Assembly (NCBI GenBank): GCA_951812285.1
Contig: OX638292.1
Coordinates: 1,590,551 to 1,654,550 of the forward strand
DNA from: an uncultured Dehalococcoidia bacterium
Lineage (GTDB): Bacteria; Chloroflexota; Dehalococcoidia; Lucifugimonadales; UBA1127
DNA length: 64,000 nucleotides
Direction: 5' to 3'
The position numbers and the translations under genes were made by a program. The first letter of the stretch is position 1; every line of letters begins with the position of its first letter. Below, piece after piece: positions 32,101-40,200 of the stretch. A model generated the notes under the pieces. That model was not told the DNA's origin, searched no databases, and saw nothing but the letters and a program-made list of their open reading frames with translations.

Positions 32101-33893
32101 TCCCGCAGAGCGCCTTCAGCCGGGTCGACACGGGTGGGGGGCTGTACCGCTACCAGGCGACCCGCGCGTTCACGGTCAGCCTGCGGGAGGACAACGCCGA
32201 CGAGGAGACGGAGCAGTTTCAGGTCGTGCTGGCCTACAACAACCCCGCCCTGCCCCACCTGACGGGCGGCAGCGCCACCGCCACCATCGCCATCACCGAC
32301 AACGACCACGTGCCCGTGCGCCTCGGCTGGACCGAGACCCAGTTCACCGTGGAGGAGCCCACCACCGTCGGCGACACCACGCCGCTGACCCTGACGGCCC
32401 AGGCGGTGACGACCAAGGACAAGCGGCCCGAGAGCGGGTTCACCTTCGACATCGCCGTGAGCACCGCCGACGGCACCGCCCGGGAGCCGGGCGACTACGA
32501 GAAGCTCACGGAGACGGAGACCATTGACCGCTTCGACTTCTCCCGGCAGTCGGTGGGCGGCCAGTTCCGGTGGGTGGCCGAGGCGAGCTTCACCGTCAAC
32601 GTCAACCACGACACCATCACGCAGGAAACCGAGACCTTCCAGGTGCACCTGGCCTACGCTGGTTCGAGCCAGCCCTACCAGCTGCGGGCGGACACCACGG
32701 CGACGGTCACCGTCACCGATGACGCCGCATCCCTCGCCGACCTGACCACCACCGTCACCGTCGACAGGGGCACGGCAACATTCGGCGATACGCTCACCTA
32801 CGAGTGGTCGGTGACCAACACCGATGCGGCGGACACCACCAACGTCCGCCTCAACGCGACGCTCGACCCGGGGGTGACCTTCACCTCCGCCGGCGTGGAC
32901 CCCCCGTCGACGGGCCAGTGCAGCCAGTCGGGCGGCACGGTGACCTGCACCCTCGGCACGCTGTCACAGTCCGACAGGGTGGACGGCGCCATCGTGGTGG
33001 AGGTTGCCGACAGCGCGTCGGCGGACATCGCGTTCAGGGCGCTGGCGAAGGGCGACCAGCTCGACCGGACGCCGGGCGACAACGACGACGCGGTGGCGAC
33101 GGAGCTCGTTGCGCCGCCGCGGGCGATCGCGGACCTGCGCGCCACCGGGGAGGGCGGCCACATCGACCTGGCGTGGAGCGCCCCGGTCGACAACGGCAGT
33201 CCCATCACCGCCTACACGCTGGAGCGCAAGGACGACGTGAACGACTTCGTGGCGCTGACGGCGCCGGACCCCAACGCCCGCTCCTACCGGGACGAGGGCG
33301 TGGTGAGAGGGACCGAATACACCTATCGCATTCGGGCCGCCAACGCCGACGGCACGGCTGCCTGGTCCAACGAGGCCACGGGGGAGACGCGGGTCATCCC
33401 GCTGCCCGTCTCCGGCGGAGGCGGCGGAGGCGGCGGCGGCGGCTTCGGGCCGGCGCCGAAGGCGCCCAAGTTCGCCGACGGGTTCCGCACCACGAGAACC
33501 TTGCCGGAGAACGCCCGGCCCGGCGCCGCGGTGGGCGCGCCGATACCGGCGTCCCACGTGGACGACCTGGCCATCACCTACGCTCTCAGCGGGGCCGACG
33601 CTGCCTCCTTCACCGTCGACGTGGGGACGGGGCAGATGCGGGTCAAGGAGGGGGTCGAGCTGGAGCTGGGGCGCACGTACACGGTGAACCTGACGGCGAC
33701 GGACGCCGCGGGGTTCGGCGCGGTCATCATCGTCGTCATCGAGGTGTCCGGGGCCGCCCACCACGCCTACGACCTCAACGCCAACGGCGTCATCGATCGC
33801 GTCGAGGTCATCGCCGCCGTCCGCGACTACTTCCAGGGGCTCATCGACAAGCGCGACGTCGTCGAGATCATCAAGCTCTACTTCGCCGGGTAG
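23160..33893 (+). CDS. Giant secreted double subtilase (FN3/PPC/S8/P-domain duplication, Calx-beta, C-terminal tag)
   Basis: This protein has 3577 residues from GTG 23160 (ATG 23172 is possible) and a signal peptide ending near VSAQ. Order: FN3 (38-140), three PPC-like domains (141-515), S8 subtilase (517-865), P-domain (868-1000), two FN3, three PPC-like (1200-1535), second S8 (1541-1880), second P-domain (1884-2025), two FN3, seven Calx-beta repeats (about 2229-3190), DUF11-like (3192-3315), FN3, Gly-rich linker, cadherin-like domain and EF-hand tail (about 3420-3577). S8-2 has Asp1597, His1632 and Ser1805 (GGTSSATPMVAG). S8-1 keeps Asp581, His616 and SAGN, but the Ser position is Ala788 (AGSAAATATVTG). 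S8 plus P-domain is the kexin/proprotein-convertase arrangement. Probably a surface protease whose first module is a pseudo-enzyme. Confidence 0.88.
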   Translation: MTVPMCELQLPFRLLSIGGACLFLLSVGLGSVSAQSGTPGAPVLDSVSAGDRALHAAWSEPSDTGSSTIATFDLRYILTTGDETDDANWTEVEGVWPGAGELAHAVIDLSNGDQYDVQVRAVNSRGDGAWSATVTGTPADHGGNRSSATAFTLQSPMLGYIASSSDDDYFAFTLDDDTGIFIFTTSYISGFLATTGDLRNSSGTVIRPDEATPDFREHGDQLLIWDSLAAGTYYVRVEAPEAGYYTLHAQPVPDSASTGDAIGMNLGGRANGILEPGSGDEDYFSFVLSSATDVMVWLPRAGNGLDPLGTLLDAEGAEVAGHDDSFIDGDRGRHFIIREELDAGVYFLKVSGAPSTTFDVCKGYRPVDIRQRWENCYDTEEKPAATDSGPYTVVVEAVPPRSSSLSSSAALHLGDGQLAGGRIDTRGDSDYFSITVDQPTHVKVDVVSAEVETEMRFYGTDGAIAQRFAVDTDYLPGAFKYRLHATLEAGTSHVKVAAETRDITGPFAIRATVDREYADFLSTCTGLATSYSDPLYGCQWNMNNTGQDTGQGAGTPGEDINVEEVWDGGNLGEGINIAIVDDSLHFEHEDLRDNVNTDKNINFTQYGNIAERHFYHGTSMAGIIAARDNAFGMRGVAPRATIYGYNFLRNSTFENMSRSMRGHMNTTSVSNNSWGFKPGPGLNRPPRIWEVAIQTGVNRGLRGRGVSYVFSAGNGALKGGYSNLSGLTNHYAVMAACSVNDQGEWPDYSEQGPNLWICAPAGDASAGRQGVVSTDTYNRYTQGSAGSAAATATVTGVTALVRKANPALTWRDVKLVLAGSARKNAAGDSGWTSGALKYGSSTERYNFNHKYGFGVVDAKAAVDLAESWTNLPRMRVAIGGSVTDLDLTIPDGGTVSHNITVGPGVGFIEFVEVHIATRHPSFRDLKVELTSPDGSTSVLSVSHDSESKFPLNGSFRFGSAAHLGEGAGGQWTLRLVDEVTGNSGLLKSWRLTVYGHVSGDEVPIVSSITSNNAELVVGWTAVGDHSVTAYDVRYIDSAATDKADANWTVVDDAVTAGTGTLTYTISGLTNGAQYDVQVRAVRGATDGAWSGTAVGTPMAGSAAVPAIQDIRTEDTALNVTWNAPSSPPALTTAYDVRHIRSDASDKADANWTLIDDAWTEGALSYTITGLANYAEYDVQVRAVSANGDGAWSSTATGQPAEFGDSVETAGTLLLNSLVRGVINVVGDLDAFKVELSTAGHYSFYTTGSTNTIGVLLDDQREEIDQNDNGLLSRFDTNFYIAAALDPGTYYLLVSGYGNETGKYALRAEASPDSSSRSDAVPLPIDGTAEETFSGESDEDFFKLQLTQRTDVALRSTGNRDTVAVLTNSSGTEIASSDEGYMDPSWHNFLILKRLSPGTYYLQIHEHGGRSGPYRVHASSITEPGNTSTDAQEIRFGELTGGRISSGGETEFFTFTLEERRRVRLAATGQPFQGSSLQVVAELLDGNLNSLERFWAHAYTGLLEGERVLPAGEYFLKIRGATSTEKGVYVLRAYRTAVSARESNPCSGDLIGLSDTFAGCQWHLINVAQLGGLGGPDLNIESVWSTYDGEGINVVVVDDGLEFGHEDLTANVDRAKNHSYVEGKSVSDLNPWHGTSVAGVIAAEANDIGVRGVAPGATIYGHNLLHNVTDMNLGYAMSHDLATTAISNNSWGTPDFGLPSPANHFWRAGVESGITSGYGGKGVFYAWAAGNGAYYRDYSSLDEQTNFYGVTAVCAVNYRGKRSSFSEPGSNLWVCGLSNNGATSGLPGITTTAVRNDYTSRFGGTSSATPMVAGVAALMREANDQLTWRDIKLILAATARKVDPDNTGWTEGALKYGSMSERYSFNYEYGFGLVDAQAAVDTALTWTNAPAFRKISVSSGGLDLHIADTQGGVYATTVTTSLTVDPHVSFIEHVQVDVDLQHTSFRDLHIEVESPSGVVSVLSPTALDAIGTSLTALGERWNGEFSFGSAKHLGENGAGEWTLRISDRVRNDSGTLRSWGITLYGHGEGPGIPAIDAVTAGARSATVAWSAPTITGNAAITSYDLRYRREEPDAEWVELLTIWSSGTLSYTLSGLDGEATYDIQVRARSGTVVGPWSKAEAAEPTLATPTAPSIIAVDPGNRTLGVTWTPPPEAVGDEITAYDLRYILTSADESVDANWTVRSRVWTSGPLRYAQGSLTNGSGYDVQVRAVNSEGEGAWSSSLQGTPADRVNLRLGWASAATTVDENAGSVTLQAELVVAESGMVESGLSVDVAVTADGAANAPSDYTVQPTALTFSASDFTSATIQGQTRYIAVKDIVLALVDDSVNEGDEQVTLTLTYDEPALPHLVGDRATLAVTIRDDDRGPIALSWENPSVTVDEGAGVVALRALAITGQDVAPAADFTVQASVAAVEGTAERSVDYSPHSSTIVFSGSSFSRTTIDGQGRYRAAYDVVIPIADDLDDEPDEQLTVVMAFVNPTLPHLQGSSATATVTIRDNDFVPVTIGWDPPAASLEEHGPTVTLGATVTTTVDRMPESGFSVLLSATTADDTATAGSDYRSLTQDLSFQQSDFTRTDVGGQFRFQATKDVTVSIIDDTVDEGDEAFTVDLAYRGVMHNHYTGGSAEATVTIVDNELPEVTLGWEAATLSVDEPATPGSTVAVTLTAVASTVENMPPEPGFTLDYSVTTADGTATATADYEALHETKSIPRSDFTAETVDGQTRYRTTLSYTVTIADDTVDEEDETFTVRLAFDDPNAPYLIPGDMTATITIADNDHVAVRLGWAETRFTAEEPTTVGDTTSLTLTARAVTTKDKQPEAGFVMNFSVSSADGTAQEPADYTGVFSGSESFTPNDFSRTTLNGQRVFVAARDFTVTIAHDTRDEPNETFTVDLDLTNASLPHLSAGATRATITITDNDHVPVALSWAQSSFTENEDTAAVTLTAEVTTTVDKMPEAGFVAAVAVETVDGSATAGPDYVRLSTAHSFPQSAFSRVDTGGGLYRYQATRAFTVSLREDNADEETEQFQVVLAYNNPALPHLTGGSATATIAITDNDHVPVRLGWTETQFTVEEPTTVGDTTPLTLTAQAVTTKDKRPESGFTFDIAVSTADGTAREPGDYEKLTETETIDRFDFSRQSVGGQFRWVAEASFTVNVNHDTITQETETFQVHLAYAGSSQPYQLRADTTATVTVTDDAASLADLTTTVTVDRGTATFGDTLTYEWSVTNTDAADTTNVRLNATLDPGVTFTSAGVDPPSTGQCSQSGGTVTCTLGTLSQSDRVDGAIVVEVADSASADIAFRALAKGDQLDRTPGDNDDAVATELVAPPRAIADLRATGEGGHIDLAWSAPVDNGSPITAYTLERKDDVNDFVALTAPDPNARSYRDEGVVRGTEYTYRIRAANADGTAAWSNEATGETRVIPLPVSGGGGGGGGGGFGPAPKAPKFADGFRTTRTLPENARPGAAVGAPIPASHVDDLAITYALSGADAASFTVDVGTGQMRVKEGVELELGRTYTVNLTATDAAGFGAVIIVVIEVSGAAHHAYDLNANGVIDRVEVIAAVRDYFQGLIDKRDVVEIIKLYFAG
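33411..33890 (+). other. C-terminal surface tag, copy 1
   Basis: Gly-rich linker, FGPAPKAPKFADGFRTTR, a cadherin-like domain with YALSGADAASFTVD, then AYDLNANGVIDRVEVI (a canonical EF-hand loop: D-x-N-x-N-G-x-I-x3-E) and DYFQGLIDKRDVVEIIKLYF. Near-identical in layout to the tails at 41978 and 45856. Confidence 0.85.
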
Positions 33894-34281
33894 GACATGA
33901 CGCGCAGCGCTCGCATGGGCGAGGGGGCGCGCTCGCGGTGGGCGTTGGCGTGCGCGCGGCGATCGTCATGGCGCGGCGCCGGGTGGGGTTCGCGCCGGGC
34001 ATGACACAGGCGAGCTAGCGACTCCTCCCCGCATGCGGGCTTGCCCTGCGCCCCGGGCCCCGCGCCGCTCAATTGACCAGACTGGTATTTGCGCCTTCCC
34101 GCAATCCCTCAACTGCTATGCACAGACCCCAATGCCCTCTGTTCCCGCGTGACTGCGCGGTTGCGAACAGATTCAATTGAAAACTTTCGATTGAAAGATT
34201 TCTTACGTATTGACACGTACATGTTAGTACGTATAGCTTACATTTTGGCTATGACAATATCGATGTGTCACCTGGGGGGCG
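33894..34281. other. Intergenic region before the adhesin gene
   Basis: GC-rich at first, becoming A/T-rich from about 34140. The only clear element is the promoter/operator at 34210-34237. No terminator with a T-tract was recognised after the protease gene. Confidence 0.4.
34210..34237 (+). promoter_or_regulatory. Sigma70-like promoter with overlapping dyad, upstream of the adhesin gene
   Basis: TTGACA (34210-34215), 16-bp spacer, TATAGC (34232-34237). The spacer holds ACGTAC (34215-34220) and GTACGT (34227-34232), a perfect 6-bp dyad with 6-bp centre, suitable for a regulator dimer that would block polymerase. Confidence 0.55.
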
Positions 34282-37200
34282 ATGATGGAACTAAACGAGG
34301 GTTCCTGTAGCAGCCCGAATGCGCCTCGATTGCAGCCCAGGGGGGTGGTAAGCCCCGCTCGCGCCCACCCGCCGGGATTTCTCCGTGTTCTCCTCTCATT
34401 GGCAGCCGTCGTGGTGGCGGCGGGGCTGCTGCTTGTGCCCGGGGAGGCGCGCGCACAGACGAATCCTGCTGCCCCCGGAATTGACAATGCGACCGTGGAC
34501 GGAACGTCCCTGATCATTTTCTATAGTGATCTCCTGGACCCCAACTCCACTCCCGCAACGTCCCAATACACTGTGACCGTGGGCGGCACCACCGAGCAAA
34601 CTCCCTCGAGCGTCGTGGTTCGGGCCGCTGAGGTTGAACTGACGCTTGGGACGGCTGTCACCAGCGGCGAAGCAGTGACCGTGACCTACAGGGGGGGGAC
34701 GACCAACGTTCAGAGCCTGTCACACATGACACACGTAGGGGCGCTGACCAACCAGGAAGTGAAGAACTTCACCGACTCGACCAACCACTTGCCGACGTTC
34801 TCGAGCAATGCGGTCACACTCACGGTCGATGAGAACACAGCCACCGGGGGGAACGTCGGGAGCCCAGTCCCCGCAACGGACCCCGACTCGGGCGACACGC
34901 TGACCTACGAACTGCCCGGCCATATCACCTACTTCGACGTTACGGCCGCCACGGGTCAGATAACAGTAGATACGGCCACCCTGGACTTCGAGGGTGGTAC
35001 GACTTCTTACGAATTTGCGCTCTTCGTTCGCGATAGCGAGGGCCCCGATGGAGGGGGCGACAGCATACATGACGACAGCATCAAGGTGACGGTCAACGTC
35101 AACGACGTCAATGAGCCGCCGGCATTTGTGGATGGCCTTACCGCCCCGACGTGGATGGAGGGCACGTCGACCGGTCAACTCCTTGCCGATTATGAGGTGA
35201 CGGACCCTGAGGATGACTCGCTGACATGGACGCTGACCGGCGCCGACGCGTCTCACTTCACCATCAACGCGTCGACAGGCGCTCTCATGTTTCAGGACGA
35301 GCCCGACTTCGAGGACCCCTTGGACGACGGCATGGATAACGTCTACAACATGACCGTTAACGTCCGCGACAGCAAGATCAACACCGCCACAAACAACGGC
35401 AACTCCGACTCCGCGGTAGACTTAAGCTTCGATTTCACAGTCACCGTCACCAACGTCAATGAGGACCCGGACATTACGAGCACTGGGGCCGGTTTCGCAA
35501 CAATCAGCGTCCCGGAGAACACGTCGGACAGCACCGTACTCGCCACCTACACCGCGAGCGACCCCGACGCTGATGACACAGCAGACACGCTTGTCTGGAC
35601 GCTGTCCGGCCCCGATGCCGACCAGCTTGAAATGTTTGGTTCCACCCTGTATTTCAGGGATCCACCCAACTTCGAGGTTCCTACTGACAACGGCGGAAAC
35701 AACGTCTACAACGTGATAGTCAATGTTCGGGATGATGCTGATGCCAATGTCGATGACACATTGAACGTCGCAGTCACCGTGACCAACGTCGACGAGCCTG
35801 GCATGGTGACGCTGCCCGGCACTATCACAGCCGGGATGGCGGCAACTGCGATGTTGAGCGACATAGACGGGGCTGTCAGCAACGTGGCGTGGCAGTGGTC
35901 GCGGTCACCAGCTCCAAGCGGCGCGTTCAACAACATTAGTGGAGCGACCTCAGCCTCCTACACGCCCGTGGCCGCGGACGTGGGCATGCATCTGAAGGTC
36001 ACGGCGATGTACATGGACCCGCAGGGTTCGGGAAAGAGTGCAATCAGCCCAGCGTCGAGTGCGGTGTTGAGGGGGAACCAGGACCCGTCGTTCAGCAACA
36101 TGTCGGCCATGCGGAGCGTGGATGAGAACAGCGCGTCGGGGGTGAACGTTGGGGCTGCAGTGTCGACCACGGATAGCGACGGCGACGCGCTGCAGTACAC
36201 GTTGACCGGCACGGACGCGTCGTCCTTCACCATCGATTCGAACGGCCAGATAAAGACCACGGGGGTCACCTACAACTACGAGTCCAAGAGCAGCTACAGC
36301 GTGACCGTGAACGTGCGCGACAATAAGGACGATGCCGGCAACACCAACTCCATGATAGATGACACCATCGCGGTGACCATCAACATCAACAACGTGGACG
36401 AGCCGGGGACGGTGACCATCTCGGGCTTGGAGGTGGGCGGCGAGACGCTGACGGCGTCGGTGACCGACATCGACGGGACGATCACCGGCCTGTCGTGGCG
36501 GTGGCAACGGCAGGGGAGCGGCAGCAATTTCAACAATATCAGCGGGGCTACCTCCAACACGTATGCGCCCGTGGCTGCGGACGTGGGCAAGAGGCTGAAG
36601 GTTAAGGCGATGTACACGGACCCGCAAGGGTCGGGCAAGAGCGCGGAGGCCGAGACGGGGGCGATCGGCTCAAGCAACTCCGACCCGGCGTTCCCTTCGA
36701 GTGAGACCGGCGCCCGCAGTGTGGCGGAGAACACGGGCGCAAACATGAACATCGGCACGCCGGTGGCGGCCACTGACTCGGACATGGACACGTTGCACTA
36801 CACGCTGGGGGGCACGGATGCGTCGGACTTTGACATCGATGCATCGACAGGCCGGTTGAAGACCAAGTCCGCGCTGGACCATGAGGCCGACGCGAGCTAC
36901 ACGGTGACAGTGAGCGTCAGCGACAACAAGGACGCCGCCGGCGACGCCAACAGCAACGCGGTGGATGACACCGTCACGGTGACCATCACGGTGACGGACG
37001 TCAATGAGGCGCCGGTGATATCGTCGCCTCCGGCGACCAGGAGCATCCCTGAGAACAGCACGGCCGTTTACACGTTTGCGTCGACGGACGTGGACGCTTC
37101 CGACACGCGGTCGTGGTCGGTGGAGAACGCGGACGACGGGGGCCTGTTCACGATCAGCGGGTCGACCGGAGCGCTCTCGTTCACGAGTGCGCCGGACTTC

Positions 37201-40200
37201 GAGACGCCAAGCCAGTCCGGAAGCACCGACAACCGGTACGTGGTGACGGTGAAGATCACCGACGCCGGTGGTTTGAGCGACACGCACGAACTCACTGTCA
37301 CCGTTACGAACATCAACGAGGCGCCCGACATCACGACCGATTCAGGGACATACTTAGCCTTTAACGTCGACGAAAATACGACAACTGACACGGTCATCAA
37401 GACCTACATGGCAACTGACGTGGACGCCGGAAGCGTATTGACGTGGTTGCTGGAAGGCAATGACGCAGGCGACTTCAATATCACGAAGAACGCACAAGGG
37501 CACGGGGATCTGACCTTTGCTAACGTGCCCAACTACGAGATGCCGGCCGACGCCGACACGTTGAATGACTACGACTTAACTGTAAAGGTCCGCGACAATC
37601 ACAGCGGCAATCTCACAGACACGGTGAGTGTCGCAGTCACCGTCGAGGACGTGAACGAGACGCCGGTGGTCAGCGGGACTGCGGAGCCGAGCTTCATGGA
37701 GATCGAGTACGACGCTACCTTACCGGTCCTCACCATCGGCACGTATACGGCCACCGACGATGAAGGGGACACGATGTCGTGGGCCGTGACCGGCACGGAC
37801 GCGGCGCACTTCTCGATCACGTCGACGGGCGTGCTGTCGTTCAGCATCAGACCGGACTTCGAGAACCCGGCTGACCTGGACGACTCCAACATGATGGGCG
37901 CCTCCAACAACGCGTACGATATCGTCGTGGAGGCCACGGACGACAATGCGCAGGGGGGCAAGGGGGGGACGCAAACGGGGACGTACGCCGTCACGGTGAC
38001 GGTGACCAACGTCGACGAGACGCCGGAGATTCCGGCGGGGGTTGATAACGAAAGCTTCGAGGAGATTCAGTTCGACGCTGTTTCCGCAGACCTGGACCTG
38101 ATGACCTACACACCTCGGGACGAGGAGACCTCCGATCTCACCAACCTGTCGTGGTCCCTTGGCGGCACAGACGCTGCCGACTTCGAGATCACGGAGGATT
38201 CCACAAACGGACACGGTACGCTCAGCTTCCGAGAGCGGCCCAACTACGAGGAGCCGACCGACCGCGTGAACACCACAGACGGCCATGTAGCCGGTGACCG
38301 AATGTACGAGGTCATCGTGATGATCAGCGACGGACCGAACACGCGAAAATACCCGCTGACGGTGACGGTCACCAACGTCAACGAGACGCCGATATTCACG
38401 GTAGAAAGCACCGCTTTTCACAGAGACGAGATCGAGTACGACTCGGGGATTACGGCGCAATATCTCTCCACCATCCCGGCCACAGATGAAAACCAGTTCT
38501 TATGGTACGAGTTTGACGTGCGGGACGAGGAGGGGGATGACATCATTTTCACCCTCACCGGGGCCGACGCGGAGGACTTCGTCCTCACAGAGGACACGGC
38601 TTTTATGCCGACGGCAGACGCCGACGAGAGGGCCATCGCCCGCTGGGCTATCGTGCCGAACTATGAGGTGCCGCTGGGTTCTTCAAGTGAGGGGCCGAAT
38701 GCATACGTGTTCACAGTGAATGCATCCGACGGCTTCACCACGCGGGAGCACTCCTTCTTTATCCAGATTATCAACGTCAACGAGCAGCCGTCGTTCACGG
38801 GGACTCCGGAAACGGCGATAACGCTCGACGAGCACGACGCAACCCTCGATGCGAACTTCCAGGAGCCGCCCTACATCTTCCCGACTATCGCGTCATACAC
38901 CGCGCACGATGAGGAGGGCGGGGTCACGTGGTCGCTGACGGGCACGGACGCGGGGGACTTCGAGATCGACAGCGTCGGCGCTGTGACTTTCAAGGAGACG
39001 CCCAGCTTCGAGGACCCCAGGGACTCCGGCGGGAACAACGTGTACGAGTTCAACGTCGTCGTCACCGACGTCAAGAGCGGCTCGACAATGCGCTCGGCCA
39101 TGGAGGCCGTCACCGTGACGGTGCAGGACATCGAGGAGACGGGCGTCATCCAGGTGGACAACGTGACCCCTGCCGTGGGGGAGATGATCACCTTCGCGCT
39201 GACGGACCCGGACGGCGATATCGACACGGACCAACAAGACATCAGCTGGACCCTGAGGGCACAGGAGTCGGGGGTGTGGCAACCCATCACCCTCGGTCCC
39301 TCCGCCTCGACCATGCTGGTGTACACCGTGGATGAGGACGATGCCGGGAAGCCGCTGCGGGCCGAGGTGACATACTACGACCGCCGAAACGCTGACCGCA
39401 ATTTCGTCAACCGGAAATCACTGACGAGCGCTGAGACCCAGGAGGTCCTGGAGGACCCAGCGCCCAACGTGGACCCGCGATTCCGCGAGGGGTCGAGCCA
39501 GTCCATCGAGGAAGGCCCGGCCGGCAGATTCCTGCCGGACCGCATCACCGCCACGGACCGCGACGGCGACTCCCTGACGTACGCCATCGAGCCGTCGCCG
39601 GCTTCCGCGTTCTTCGAAATCAACCCGTCCACCGGGCAGATCGAGATAGTGGAGCCGCTGGACTTCGAAACAGCGGGGCCTGGTGGCATCCTGGTCTTCA
39701 CGGTCACTGTGCACGACGGCAAGGGCTTGGACTCGAACGACATGGTCATCCCCGACACGTCCGTCGACGCGACGACGTCCGCCTCCGTTGTGGTCATCGA
39801 CGTGGAGGAGGAGGGAGTCGTCACGTTCTCGCACCAGGAGCCGGAGGCGGGGACGCAGGTGACGGCGACACTGACGGACGGGGACGGCGGCGTCACCGGC
39901 CAGATGTGGGAGTGGTGGCGGTCGGCGAACGGGTCCGACTGGAGCCCCATCCCCAACACGAACAGCAGCACCTACACGCCCACAGTGGCCGATGAGGACT
40001 TCTACCTGCAGGCCAGGGTCACGTACACGGACAGTCGTGGCCCCGGCAAGCCCGCGGAGGGGATCACGGGCCCGGTGCCGAGCGAGAACCGGCGGCCGCT
40101 GTTCCCGTCGACGGAGGACGGGCGGCGGACAATCGATGAGAACTCGCGCTCGGGGGCGAACATCGGCGCGCCGGTGGCGGCGGAGGACCCGGAGCGGGAC

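Noticed and set aside
30261-32648. Long minus-strand open frames opposite the Calx-beta repeats of the protease
   Set aside because: They arise from GC-biased third positions of the plus-strand gene and repeat with the domain period; composition is not protein-like.
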